Source: Struthidea cinerea
Taxonomy: Eukaryota; Chordata; Aves; Passeriformes; Corcoracidae
Direction of reading: 5' to 3'
NCBI GenBank assembly: GCA_013397865.1
Contig: VZTI01002345.1
Location: 175,741 to 239,740, forward strand
DNA: 64,000 nucleotides
Shown here: positions 1 through 11,888 of the stretch, piece after piece
Layout: every line of letters begins with the position of its first letter
How positions within the stretch are numbered: the stretch's first letter is position 1
The notes under the pieces: model-generated
What the model was told of the DNA's origin: nothing
The model's database searches: none
The model's input: the letters and a program-made list of their open reading frames with translations, nothing else
Program-made: the position numbers and the translations under genes

Positions 1-700
1 CCAGCCAGGTCAAAGTTCGCCCGGACCGGCACGGCTCAGCCCAGCTACGCTCTGCCCCGTCGTCTTGTCACGGTTCAGCCTGGGTAGGGCCCGGCTCGGC
101 TCAGCCTGGCACGCCCGGCTCGGCTCGGTTCAGCCGGAGCGCAGCCCGGCCCCGTTCTGTCCGTCCCGGTGCATCGGGCCATGGCCCAGCCCGGCTCGGT
201 TCGGCCCCGCTGCTGAGCCAGCCAGGGGGTCCCCAATCCCGAACCAAACAAAGCCAATCCCGGGACAGGCGGGCGGGGAAGAAGCGACCCCCCCCCCCGC
301 AGCATCCCCGGGGCTGTGTCCGACCCCCGCATGGAAAGCCCCACTCCCGCCCTGCCCTGGCAGCAGAGCCCCGTGTCCTGCTCCCCGCGGTTCCTCTCCC
401 GGGAAAGCAGACGGACACAGCCGATTTCGAGCTCCCAGGAGCGGGAATTCGGCGAGTCTGCCCCGCGGGCACCGCCACGCGCTGGTTTTGGAGAAGACCT
501 GACCCAGCTGGTGGCCGGTGGGAAGTTCGCATCCTCCCCACGGTGGCACTTTAAACCCTCTGGAAAACTGGCTCTGCAATCCCGTATGGAATGGGGACAT
601 CTAGGGGAACCCTCCGGCGGTGCAGCCCCGCGTCCCGGCGGCTTCCCAGAGGGACCGGACTGTCCCTGCACACCCCGGTGACACCCGCACCGCGCCGTTC
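1..700. promoter_or_regulatory. CpG-rich block at the left edge (possible edge of a neighbouring promoter island)
   Basis: The sequence is strongly GC-rich with many CpG dinucleotides, densest over the first 250 bases, where short motifs such as CGGCTCGG and GGCTCAGCC recur in a degenerate array. CpG density falls away after about 700. Open frames here on both strands are long only because stops are rare in GC-rich DNA; none resembles a known protein. In human the gene beyond the UBTD2 3' side with its 5' end facing UBTD2 is STK10, so this could be the outer part of the STK10 island. No STK10 coding sequence is visible, so that link is inference from synteny. Confidence 0.45.
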
Positions 701-2690
701 TGCCCCAAATCCATGTCCCACCACCCAGCCGATGGCACAGGAACAGCGGGTGGGGGCTGCACGCCCTATCCTGAAGGATAATTCCAGCAAAACTCAGCAC
801 AGGCTCCGTCTCTGAGAACATCTGATCTTAGCCATGTCTTACAAGTGCCCTGACACATCATTCCCTAAAACTTCGGGCTGATTGTCGTCTTTCCTCGTCC
901 TTGCTGTTAAAAAATATACTGGCAGAGTATTTCCAGCTCCTGGAAATCCTGGAGGTTGATTGAAAAAATCACCTGAGCAGTGAATGCTCCTACAAACGAG
1001 ATTGGCATTAATGCTCTGAAATTACAGCCCCTGTGCGATGTTTTGGGAAGGGACGCACAGGACTCTGCATCACCTGGGATTTAAAACCAGGGATCGGTGA
1101 CACTACAAATATTGCACTTCGGATGTTCCAACAACGGCAGCGCTCTGTAATATTAATTAACCAGCAGCTTGGTTAATTCAGGGGCTTGGCAATTCCCCAG
1201 AAAGCTTTCAGACACAGCTCTGTGTCCTCCCTGCTCCGTCGTGCCTTGGCTGCTCTGGGAGGTGACAGCAGCCTGGCTGCTCCTGAAGGGTGTGAGGCTC
1301 AGGGGAGCTGGCAGGGCCACCACGATCCATTTCAGCTCTGCTTGAGGATCCTCCTTCCCCCTTCCATCGCCTCCTCCCCTGTTTGTGAGACAGACAAAGC
1401 TCCAAGAGCCTCCCCCTGTTTGAATTTATGTCATTCCTGTCCCCTGTGTCCCAGCAGAGTGCGAAACCCCCAGGCCAGGCTGTCCAAACACCATAACCGG
1501 ATCCTGGCACAAGGAGCACAAAATCCACATAGGAAAACCCACAGCCAGCGATGCAGGAGATCCTCCCAGCTGTGCAGGGTGCCAGGGGCAGGGGGCAAGA
1601 GGGGATTTCTGCTCCCTGGAGCTCATTCCTGAGTACTGCACATGCAATCCTTTCCAGAACCCAGCCATGCTCCGTTAAGAAGCATTTTTTGGGTTTCTTG
1701 CCAAGAGTCCTCCACATGAGGCCTTTTGCAACCCCTCGCCCACTGGTTCCGGGCTTCCCCACCTCACATGGGCAGTTCTGCAGTCCTTTAGGATGTTTTT
1801 GCAGGCCTCCCTTGGTGCTCCAGCTCAAATGATCCCTCTTCCCACAGGTTTCCCTACTGGAAAAGATTTAAGGAGAGTGGAATCATCCCAGGCTGCAGAT
1901 TTTATTTTATTTTTTTTTTTTTTAGCAGGGGCAGTTTGTGGTCTGTGTTCGCACTTTGGGAAATTTGACTGAAATTCTGGAGCTGGTTCGGCTCTTCCTC
2001 TGCACTGCACTGGAGGAGATTAAAGAGGACTGAAAATAATTGTTAAAAGTGACACCTTCAAAAGAAAAATGTGGGTTTTTTTCCAGTGTTTCTGGTGTGT
2101 TGGAAAAGGCCTTTTTTTTTTTTCTCCTCCAGTGATAGGGTGGGAAGGAAGATGAGAAAACAGGAAAAGAAGACAGGAAGAGAAGACAGGCAGACAGCAA
2201 TGAGCTCTGTCACATTTTCTCTGTGCAGAAATCACATGTGGCTGTCTCATAAATCACCTTATTAATACTGTCCATGAATTCTGAGCAGCAGCTCGTGTCT
2301 GTTGCCGGATGTTAATTGCCTGTGCAGCCTGACTGGGAGCAGTGGGCATTTCAAATGAAATAAATCCTGCTAATTATTGCTCTCAGCGTCGTGCAGGCGA
2401 TGCCTGAGAGCTCCCTGCTCTCCTGAGGGATGTTTTATTGCTTTCTCTGGGATGGGACCCACCTGAAAAAGGAGCCGATCCTGCTGCTCTTCGAGCCTCT
2501 GGGCTGAAATGCTGTGGGGAGGGAGAGGGCTGGTAAAGCCAGGATTACCCCTAAAGCTCAGCTTTGATGTTGGGCATGGCCTGCAGCTCTGCTCTGGAAC
2601 AGGAGCCTGGCCCAGGGTCAATATCGGGGGTGTCTGCTGTGGGATTTGGGGAGGAAGGGGAGAAGCCAACCATGGACATGGGAGGGGTGG
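701..2690. other. Intergenic stretch, no gene seen
   Basis: Ordinary non-coding DNA. It has a T-rich tract at about 1900-1923 and another short one near 2110. Open frames are short, overlap on both strands and match nothing I recognise. No CR1 ending or tandem array is visible. Confidence 0.6.
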
Positions 2691-2697
2691 GAAAGTG

Positions 2698-3155
2698 TGG
2701 AGCTGCTGGAGAGAGCCCAGAGCAGGCACCAGGGATCCAAGGGATGGAGCAGCTCTGTTGGGAGGAAAGGCTGGGAGAGCTGGGGTTGTTCAGCCTGGAG
2801 AGGAGAAGGTTTGAGGTGACCTCACTGTGGCCTTTTAGTGCCTGAAGGAGCCACAGGAAACATGGAGAGAGACGATGGATGGAGGGTCAGGACAAGAAGG
2901 AATGGATTCAAACTTGCAGGGAGCAGGTTTAGATGGGATATTGGGAAGGAATTCCTCCCTGTGAGGGTGGGGAGGCCCTGGCACAGGGTGCCCGGAGAAG
3001 CTGTGGCTGCCCCTGGATCCCTGGCAGTGTCCAAGGCCAGGTTGGACGGGGCTTGGAGCAGCCTGGGACAGTGGAAGCTGTCCCTGCCCATGGCAAAGGG
3101 ATTGGAACAAGATGATCTTTAAGGTCCCTTCCACCCAAACCACTCCGTGACTCTC
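2698..3155 (+). mobile_element. CR1 LINE fragment, 3' part
   Basis: A 5'-truncated CR1 in plus orientation. It reads through the conserved block of an upstream GGAGCAGCTCTG-type sequence, the GGCACAGGGTGCCC box and the TGGCAGTGTCCAAGGCCAGG box, and ends with the hallmark GATCTTTAAGGTCCCTTCC followed by CCAAACCACTCCGTGA. It is similar along most of its length to the copy at 55350-55822, so both belong to the same or close subfamilies. Confidence 0.92.
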
Positions 3156-3473
3156 TGACAGCAGCTTTGGAGCCCGGCTGCTGTCGGTCGCTGTCCCAGC
3201 ACATCCCAAACCCAGCAGCAGCAGCTGTGTGGCTCCATGGCAGGAAGCAGCAGGATTCTGGCATTTCCTGCGGGTGGGAGAAGTGGGAGGTCCCCTTCAT
3301 TGTCTGGATGTGAGCACTGCTTGGTGCTCCACGTGTTCTTTCCGAGCAGGAAATCAGTGCTCGTCGTCTGTTCCTAAAGCCTCGTGCCCTGAACAGAGCA
3401 TCCCCACCTGCTCCAGGGGCACGGGGAACTGAGGGAGATCACTGCACTTGCTCCTCCTTTCTGCTGCCAGGTC
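3156..3473. other. Intergenic stretch, nothing recognised
   Basis: Unique-looking sequence between a CR1 fragment and the solo LTR. No gene or repeat was recognised. Confidence 0.5.
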
Positions 3474-3479
3474 CCTGGG

Positions 3480-3838
3480 TGTCGCTGTAAAGTACCGAGA
3501 ACGGCGAGAAACGACACGATCTAAGTGCAGGAAGAAAGTGGTTAATTAATTATAATTGGGTTTATATAACTTGGTTCTCAAAGATGACAGGAGGTCATTG
3601 GATTTTGGACGAGCCACCCTTTGTCCCATTGGCTAAAGCTCACAACACCTATTTTAAAATATTATTTCGCTGTGTACCATAACAACTTTGAAAAATAAAT
3701 CTCAGGTGCACAGATAAAACTCAGTTTACAAAAAACCCATAGCAGTGTTTATCACGGCTTTCATGAGAACCACAAAGTTCTCGCAGAACGCTGCAGAAAG
3801 CTGAAAAATTTCTCTACCAAAGCTTTTCAGCATCTACA
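3480..3838 (+). mobile_element. Solo LTR of an endogenous retrovirus, with target-site duplication
   Basis: A 359-base element starts TGTCGC and ends TCTACA, with the TG...CA ends of retroviral LTRs. It is flanked by the same six bases CCTGGG at 3474-3479 and 3839-3844, which look like a target-site duplication. Inside are a TATA-like TTTATATAA at 3561 and an AATAAA at 3694-3699 in the order expected of an LTR promoter and polyadenylation signal. No internal retroviral sequence is attached, so this is a solo LTR left by recombination between two LTRs. A 6-bp duplication fits ERVK-like elements, but I cannot name the family. Confidence 0.75.
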
Positions 3839-3844
3839 CCTGGG

Positions 3845-5177
3845 TTATTGTTTTTATGGATAATTCTCCTTTATGTCCAACCAGAGTCTCCTCAATTATT
3901 TGTTGGAGGTGGTTGTACCCCAGCCCTGCAGGTTTGCAGCCCCTGCCCTGTGTGGTTTTTAGCCCAGGGAGGTACCAAAGCCTCCATCCTCCGGACAGTT
4001 CTAAAGCCCTCCCAGTATTTTCCTGGAATGAGGTTTTTCAGCCCCAAATTGTGTAGATCGTGTCCTTTCAGGGCTGCCTGGTTAAAAGGCCACGTTCGGC
4101 AGGGGCTGTGCCCCAGCTGAGAGGGCTCCTCCTGCTCCCTGGCCACTGCAGAATCCATCTGCAGCTCACTTCACCGGGCACAGCAGCAGCCCTGTGCCAG
4201 GGAGGTGCCCTGGGAGCCGGGAACACGTTCGGGATGAGCCCCAGGCAATCAGCTGGGATTGATTTCTCCCGAGTCAGTCGGGAAACTCTGTTGGAAACAG
4301 GGAGGAGAGCCTGGATTTGGGGTCTTTTCTCTGGAATAACTCACTGTAAGATGGGATCTATCTCCTCTCCAAAAATGAGCGGCTGAACTGCAGGGAATCC
4401 TAAATGTTTGCAATCTCCTGCATGGACAAAAAACAACAACAACAACAAAAAGAGGACGGGAGGGATCCCGGAGAGCCTCCCGGCAGGAGCAGCCCGCTCG
4501 CAGCAGAGTCCCAGGAATCCTGTACCCGGGAACAACACGGCCTCACACCTCTGACCCGCCGGGCTCAGCTCCCGCCCGCCACGGAGAGGCACCGATTTAC
4601 AGAGAGAGGAAACCCCAGAGCTGCAGCCCCGCAATTCCCTGGGGGTTTCTCCAGGATGAGGAGGGATTGATGCAGCTGCGCTTCAGCCTCGGGCCCCCAC
4701 AGCATCCCCAGCCTGATGCTGGTGTCACCTCCTCCCTGAGCTGCCCCTCTGCCGTCCCCTGCTCCTGCCGGTGCTGCTCCCGGAGCCAGACTGGTGTGAC
4801 TGGGCCAAACTGGGCTCTCTCCAAGGCTCTGGTCAGTCCCAGGGGCAGCTCCTGCTCCACATCCCCCCGAATCCCAGCCCCACAACAGGAAACGCCGTGG
4901 GCTTCGTTAATGAGCCCACCTAATTAAGGCCATGTGGAGAGAAGGGAAGAGAGGCGGTTTTGTCTCCTTTGCTAAATAGTGGCTGTTCACCCCACGATTT
5001 ATTATTTTCCCCCTCTCACCCCACACACAGCCCAGGACACCACGGAGCCCCCTCCAAACGCTGCCACTGGAGCTTCCCCGAGGAAGCAGTGGAACTGCGG
5101 CATGAGGGATTAATTAAATTAGAAAATTCCGGCCTCCAAGGGCCTCCCCTGGCCTTCCACGGAGGGTGGAATCGCAC
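3845..5177. other. Intergenic stretch with a short (CAA)n run
   Basis: No gene seen. A short CAA microsatellite lies at about 4430-4448. The part around 4200-4900 is moderately GC-rich but not a clear island. Open frames are unsupported. Confidence 0.55.
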
Positions 5178-5295
5178 AGCTGGGCTTGGAGCAACCTGGG
5201 ACAGTGGAAAATGTCTCTGCCCGTGGAAAAAATTTGGAGCAAGATGGTCTTTAAGGTCCCTTCTAACCCAAAGCATCCTGTGGTTCCATGGAATG
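5178..5295 (+). mobile_element. CR1 LINE fragment, 3' end only
   Basis: A short 3' terminal piece of CR1 with the GGAGCAACCTGGGACAGTGG box, a diverged ATGGTCTTTAAGGTCCCTTC box, and a tail ending CCTGTGGTTCCATGG. It is 5'-truncated. Confidence 0.88.
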
Positions 5296-6414
5296 GCTGC
5301 ATACAAGGCTTTGGACCTTTTATTTTATGTGTATTTATTAAAAAGGGGGATGTGGATAAATTAAAAGCATTATATGTACACACTCCTCTATAAAAGGAAT
5401 GAAAATTGTATGTTTTTATATCTGTAAGGGGAAACATTTCCAGGAAAATCACACCCTTGGCTGTTTGTAACTCACATCCCAAATTCTACAGTGAAATCAC
5501 CCTAACCTCCTGAATTTTATTTGAAAAAATGGAAATATTTAGCTGTGGCCTACAAAGAATTACTCCTACTCCTCTGATACCTCTGGTAGTTAATCAAGAC
5601 TATAAAAGTGGTGACCTGAATTAAGACAAAGTGTCAGGGAATGTAATTACAGGACAATTACCCAGATCCATTATTTTTGTTCAGCAAGGAGCTGATCCAG
5701 AGGCAGGCACAAACCCACCCTGGGTGTCTGAGCACAGCTCCAGGCCCTGCATTCTCCACGGATTTCACACCATAAAACATGGTCACAGCCCCAAATTCAT
5801 ATTAAAATGTGTCCCTCAAGGGTAGCAGAGGTAATAGAGGAAGTGGAGAATTCCAGCTCCCAACCAAAAGCCCCACTGAGGAAATTTAAGGAGGAAAAAG
5901 AACACTGAGTGGATTTCTTAAGGCATGGCACTGCCAGGATTATTTTTATTTTTTAAATGCAGGGGAAGAAAAAGTTTAATTTCTTTTTTGTTTTGTTTGA
6001 AATACAGGAAATTTGCACGGTGTTTCCAGTGGAAATTCAGGGTCATTTGCTCTCAGCAGTAAAAGATCTTCCCTAGGATAAAAAATTTAAAAACCACGTA
6101 ATTTATCAGTCTGGAGACAATCTGTGAAATGAAGTACCAGATAAAAATCCATGAAGCAGTTTGGAAGTTACCCGGTGTTCAAAGCAGGATAAAATTGGAA
6201 TTCTGGAATTCTTCCCTGACCAGGGAGGGGGAAAAATATTAAAAAGCCTTTTTTTACACAAATATTTGATTCCAAAAGTGTTCCTAAAACTTAGAGGGGA
6301 AAGAAACAGCCCCATCCCTGGAATCCCCCCCATGCTGGCTGCTTCCTGGGTCAATCCCAAGATCCCAGGGAATGGGAATGTCAATCCCACGGCACAAACA
6401 AACGCACAGCCGAG
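5296..6414. other. AT-rich intergenic stretch
   Basis: AT-rich, with homopolymer runs near 5940-6000. No CR1, tandem array or gene was seen. It lies just beyond the candidate end of the UBTD2 transcript. Confidence 0.5.
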
Positions 6415-6444
6415 AGTTTTACCATAAAAATGAAGGAATTTATT
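6388..6444 (-). terminator. UBTD2: Candidate polyadenylation site of UBTD2
   Basis: Read on the minus strand, AATAAA (6444-6439) is followed about 30 bases later by a GU-rich block, GCTGTGCGTTTGTTTGTGCC (about 6410-6391). Together these are the two elements that define a vertebrate cleavage site; cleavage would fall near 6415-6425. A weaker alternative AATAAA is at 8173-8168. Which is used cannot be decided from sequence. Confidence 0.4.
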
Positions 6445-8167
6445 CCAGAAGTACAAATTTGATGGTACCAGCCATCTTTGAAAGCCATTCCCATGAGGCA
6501 GAGAGGACACAGAGCCGAGCCCCTTGCTCAGAGCACACGGAAGCCAAGTGTCCCCAAGTGTCACCGGCGCAGTCCTGGCCATCATTCCTCAAATCCACCT
6601 CTTTTGAAACATTCCCTGGACTTGAGAGGCACAAATAGGGGGTTTTTAAGCCAAGACCAGTCTGTTGTTTTAATAAAGCCACCAGCTCCAATTTCTTTTG
6701 TTTTCAATTGCTTTGTCTCCAGCCTTTGGAGCAGGTTCTGATTTCCTACAGGAAAAAACAAAAAGGGATTTGGGAATGAGCAGGTGCAGAATTTTCTGGA
6801 GCTCAAGATGAACGGAAGGTTTTAAGGCAGGAGTCAGGATTTGAAGGTGTCTCTTTGCCCCGTGGCTCTGACTGAATGGTCTTCATGTGGAAAATGGACA
6901 AATCCAGAGCTCCTCTGGAGCGACCCTCGGAGCGTGACCCTGCTCGGAGGGTCGGGACACGATTTTCCATGGAAAATCCAGCAGACACGTTGGTTAAAAG
7001 TCTCAAAGTCCACTTTAAGGAGTGTGTTGGTTAAAACGTCTCATTTTCCAGCTGCCTGCCTGGTGTAGGCTCAGTGAAGTGTCTCCCTTGGGAAGGAGAG
7101 CTCCAACCCCATCCCTGCGGAGGATCCACGCGGATGGAATTCGGGAGAGGAGAGGCACCTGCAGGACACAGCAATCCCAAACAATTCCTGGGAAGGGAAG
7201 TCGTGGAGCAGACTTGTGCCTCCATCAGGAACCACCAGAAGTGTTTGTGGCTGCAGAGAGAACAGCAGGACATTCATCATTTGGGGAGGAAACACAGATG
7301 TGGATGTGCCGGGAAATCCAACTCCGAGGCTTCCCAGGGAACCTGCAGGGCAGCCACCGACATCCAGTGGGGTTGGAGCAGGTTTTCCTGTTTTCCAAGG
7401 AAGCTGAAAAGCGGACACAGCTCATCCCCACACCCAAAGCAGGTTTTTTTTTCTTAAAACACCATTCTCAAACATCTTTAATCCAGAAAGAGTCCAGGTT
7501 GTCCCAGAGCTTCCAGCCACGATCCAGGAGGGGATTTGATTACAGGGAAAGGCAAAGGCAAAAAAAACAACCAAGTCCCTTCTTCTAAGAGAGCCTACTT
7601 TCACTTCAAAGTGACAGGATCTGAGCAGCACAGGGAAAAAGCCAAAAAAAAAAAGAAAAATTCCTTTTTTTTAAAATGTAAACATTCTCTGCATAAGGTG
7701 CAGGGTCTCGGATGTCTGTACAGGAACACGGAAAAGTTTGGGAAAGAGAGCTCCAGAGCCAGAAATGCAGCTGCCCCTTCCACTTCTGAAGCATCACAGA
7801 CATGGAGAAACGTTCAGCATTCACTTTGTCAACACCTACACGGCAAAAACGCTCCCAGAACTCCGTGGCTAAAAGCATCCCAGCATTGTAACAAAGAGTA
7901 TTTCTGTATTTTTAATACTTTCCAAAAAAGGAGTTTACATTATTTACTAGCAATGGATATACAGGCAGAAGCACATCACACTACAGCAATATTTTATCGA
8001 GTTATCAACTGACCTTCACCAAACATTAAGCACAGTTTGCTCCCAAGATTCCCTCCTTCCTCTCCTCCCCAAAGCAACTTTCTGTGCAAGGCAAAGAAAA
8101 GCTGGGGTTGGTTTGGTTGCTCCCAGACTGAGGATTTTTGGTGTTGTTACACCCCAAATTCAGGGTG

Positions 8168-8173
8168 TTTATT
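8168..8173 (-). terminator. UBTD2: Alternative AATAAA polyadenylation signal
   Basis: A canonical AATAAA on the minus strand 3.7 kb past the UBTD2 stop codon. The downstream flank is only moderately GU-rich, so it is weaker than the site near 6440. Confidence 0.25.
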
Positions 8174-8824
8174 AAAAACCCACCTTATTACACCACCAAC
8201 TCGCACCGTTTCATTTCCCAAAATATTCCCCAGCTCCAGAGAAGCAAAGGCTTTCCGAAAATGTAGCCCAAGCTGTGTTTTGTGCGGAGGACCCCAAAAC
8301 TGTGATGCACCAAGGCAGGCGGGGATATCTGGGGGGGCTCTGAAGGAGCAGCTGTCACTTGGGTGGGGAATAAAACCCTGAGCATCCTCCTGCAGTGCCC
8401 CAAATGCACCTGCAGCACACCTGGGGTATTTTTGGGGCTCCCTGGCCCTGGCAGGCTCTGGGTGTTTGTGCCTCTCTGCCCTTTGAGCTGTTCAGGAGCG
8501 TGACTTCCATCGGGTCGTTACTCCTGGCCCAGGCAGAAGTGACAAGAAAGAGTAGAAAAATCTGAGCTGTGTCAAACAGAGCTGTCGATGACAGGGTAAA
8601 AAAGGTGCTCCTGGCATCGGTTCCCAGGCAGAGCTGAGCAGGAATGGCACAGAGGGCTGAGGGGGGGAATTTAAAAAGCCCAGATTGACTCCTCCTCTCT
8701 CGTCTGTGTGGTGTGCGTTAAAACCCTGTTACATCATTTATACCCCGGGGTCTGAGGGTGGGGACAGCAGCCCGAGGGCCAAAACCCAGCCAGGCCACGC
8801 TGCCAGCACCCTCCTGCTGGAATC

Positions 8825-9044
8825 CTGGGGTTATCCATCCTCCCCTGGGGTTATCCATCCTCTCCTGGGGTGATCCATCCTCCCCTGGGGTGATCCATCC
8901 TCTCCTGGGGTTATCCATCCTCCCCTGGGGTGATCCATCCTCTCCTGGGGTGATCCATCCTCCCCTGGGGTTATCCATCCTCCCCTGGGGTGATCCATCC
9001 TCCCCTGGGGTGATCCATCCTCCCCTGGGGTGATCCATCCTCTC
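8825..9044. repeat. 20-bp minisatellite, 11 copies
   Basis: Eleven uninterrupted units of CTGGGGTKATCCATCCTCYC without length changes. Only two positions vary in most units: T/G at position 8 and C/T at position 19. The array lies in the candidate 3' UTR of UBTD2 and would be transcribed as its reverse complement. Confidence 0.97.
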
Positions 9045-11621
9045 CCGAGCAGCCACCAGGCCCCACTGGTGAGCCCCTGGTTGGTGCCACTTCAGCCATG
9101 CCCTGCACTCAAATAAACTTCCCTCCCTCAGGGGACATCCCCTCTGCCCCCAAACTCATCCCACACTCCCAGCCCGCTCCCCTGCTCTGGAATCTGCACC
9201 AAACCCCAACTTTTAGGGCAAACTCAAGGCATTTGAGACACAAATGTTCTCTCAGTGATGTCACAACCTCCAGCTCTATACGTGGCCCTGTCCACTGTGT
9301 GCCTTTACAGCTTGTTACTGATATTTTTTAACAGATACTTTGAAATTTTAAATTCTTTCCTAATAGAAGTCTCGTAAAATTGTGTTTCTGCAGGGTTATG
9401 TGCTCAGTACTGCTGTCACTTTATCCAGAGAGGGTCAAACTCTTCACTGTCACCTCTAAAAGCATTTTACCATCGAATTCTTTCAGGTTTTGATACGTGA
9501 TTAAGGAGGGGGGGGAGGCTGGTAAAGAGAATTTTCCTGAACAAAATCTCTGTTCTACTCAGAACCCACTCACAACGTGGCCTTCAGAGCATCACCTTTT
9601 CTCCCTGCCATCAAAGCAATTAATATGAAGCACGACCATCTATAACAGTGCCATAAAACAGAGCCTTTTCCAGCTCAGGGAAAGAAGGAGCAACCCCAGC
9701 CCCTACATCTCAAAACCAGCACCTGGTGGCAATTGCCTGAATGAAAATAGAAAAAAAAAAAAAAGGATCCTACAGAAATAAAAAAGTGGTGTTTTAGTGT
9801 TCACAGCCCCTGGTTTGCTCCTCCTTAACCCATCACAATTTCCCCCCTTCCAGGAGGGAAATGACACCGTAAAGAGCATTTCTCCAGACATATAAATTAA
9901 GCCTTATAAGACAAGTAGTGTCTTCCTGGCATGAAACCATCCTTTGCCCAGAGAAAACCCAAGAGAGGTTTTTTTTTTTACTTGTTTATGTAGCAAATAT
10001 TTCCCCCTCCCCTGGAATGCAAAAAGATTTGGCTGCGAAAAACCTCAAGTACAGTAAATCAAATTTGCCTTAAAAAACTCCACAACAGAAAACTCGTTCT
10101 AGGTTAGTATTGATCAGCTCACTTTCACCTTTAAAGATAAAGGGGGGGAAAAAAAAAAGGAAAAAGGAAAGAAAATCAAGTGACTTTGGTGATTATGAGA
10201 ACAGGGAATTTTCCTTTCCACAGCTCTGCCACTGCATTTCAGGCACCCTGAAATCGTGGGGCCAGTGGAGCTGTCACAGGTTTGATACAAAATAAGGACC
10301 AAAAAAAAGCTGTAGTTGGGTGGGGTGGGAAATGCAAACAAAACGTGGCTCTGTTTCCCAACCATCAGTGAAATTCTGCTTCCACCTGCTGGGATGCCCA
10401 AGTGAGCCCTGGTCATCCTGACTCTGGTGCAAGAACTCCCTCGGAGTTTCTGAGTGCCAGAAACTTGATTTCTATGGAATTACTGAAGGAGCAGAAGTAA
10501 CAAGTTTAAAATCGCCAAGGTAACCCCCCCAGTGTCACTTAATTCACAGCGGGAAGACAGAGCCCAGGAAAAATCTGCTATTCCCATATTAGTAGCACGT
10601 TTGACTTTGGAGGAAGTGATTTCAGTGATGGCTTAAACCCCAAGCAAACAGAAATCCTGATGAAAAGAGCAGGGCCTTGATCTCCACCAGAGGCAGAGCC
10701 AGGCAGGGCTGCAGAGCAGCCACGGCGACACAGAGCAGCTCCAGCTGGGGGAACATCCCCCCAGCCCAAACAGGCTCTGATTTTCGAGACTACAAAAGGA
10801 TTTGTCATCTGCTGGAAGGGCCCCTGTTACATTCTGCAGCCTGGGGAAGCCCAGGGCCACGCTCTGTGCTGGTGAGGACACCTCCAGCTGTCCTGGAGAG
10901 CCACCAAAGCTCCGAGGCTGGCTTCCAGTGACACCCCAAAAGCTGGGAACTGTGTGCTATTGCATCCTCACCATCTTCCACGCTTTGTGCCCTCTAGGGA
11001 AGCATGGGGAGCTGCAATCCATTGCAGCTGGGAGGAACTGCAGAGTAACCTGGCCCTGGGATGCTGTGGGACAGAAGGGCTGCGCCTCCCGCTCGGGGGC
11101 ACAGGGCATCGCTCACCTCGGCTCCCCTGAGCACGGCCTCTCTGAGGGCTCGGAGGGAATTCAGCAGGCACAGACTCAGGTGCCCAGGAGCCAGGAAACG
11201 GAGGCTGAGTCGGTGTTGGAGCAGGAGAATTACAGTACAGTACGTGAGAGGAGACAGGACTCAGTTATTGCCTGAGCGCCGGCTCGGGAGCCAGCGGTGG
11301 CACAGGGCTGCGCTGCCACCTTGGAATGTACAACTGCTCGCTCTGAGCATCACCAGGAGCTGCCAGAGAGCAAACCCCAGCCCAGCCCCACTGCCCGGGG
11401 CTGGCTGTGCCTCAGCAGAGCCCGGTCACACCCGGAGGGATCCCCGTGACCGGCTCCTTCCTGCAGGAACTGTGTGTGCTGCTGATATGGAACTGGATAC
11501 ATTGATTCGGTTTGAAGTTAGTTTTTTAAATAAAAGTGCTCTCTGTTGCTCCGGCCTCATGGATCAGGACACCACCGATAGTTTCAGGATCATTACATAG
11601 CTGTATTAAGTGAACAATCTC

Positions 11622-11662
11622 TTCCCTCCCTCTTTTCCCTTCCCTTCCCTTCCTTCCTCTGC
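11622..11662. repeat. Pyrimidine-rich (CCCTT)n-like tract
   Basis: A run of C and T with repeated CCCTT units, purine-rich on the transcribed strand. It lies about 230 bases past the UBTD2 stop codon. Confidence 0.7.
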
Positions 11663-11888
11663 CCTTGCCCCGTTCCTCCTGCTGTTGTGTTCTATATGAG
11701 ATCAGGCAAACCCCAGAGGCCAGGTCACATTTTTATGCTTTTGCAGATCTCCATCACAGATGGAATTTTTGCTGGTCATTTCTTGCAACCCATCCACGAG
11801 CAGGACAACCCCAAAAGAAGAGAGGGCAGCAAAAACAAACCCCACAACAGAGACGCAGGAGAGAGAAGAATCCATACACGAGCAGAAA

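Larger units (their letters stand above)
6425..11888 (-). other. UBTD2: Candidate long 3' UTR of UBTD2
   Basis: This stretch follows the UBTD2 stop codon directly and is free of CR1 insertions, unlike most of the window. It runs to the AATAAA/GU-rich site at 6388-6444, giving a 3' UTR of about 5.5 kb; use of the AATAAA at 8168-8173 would give about 3.7 kb. It contains a 20-bp minisatellite (8825-9044), a pyrimidine-rich tract at about 11622-11662 and several A/T runs. No competing gene was seen. The extent is inference and needs transcript evidence. Confidence 0.35.

Noticed and set aside
75..821. 248-residue frame in the left CpG-rich block
   Set aside because: Compositionally biased and overlapped by open frames on both strands. 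It does not resemble the start of STK10.
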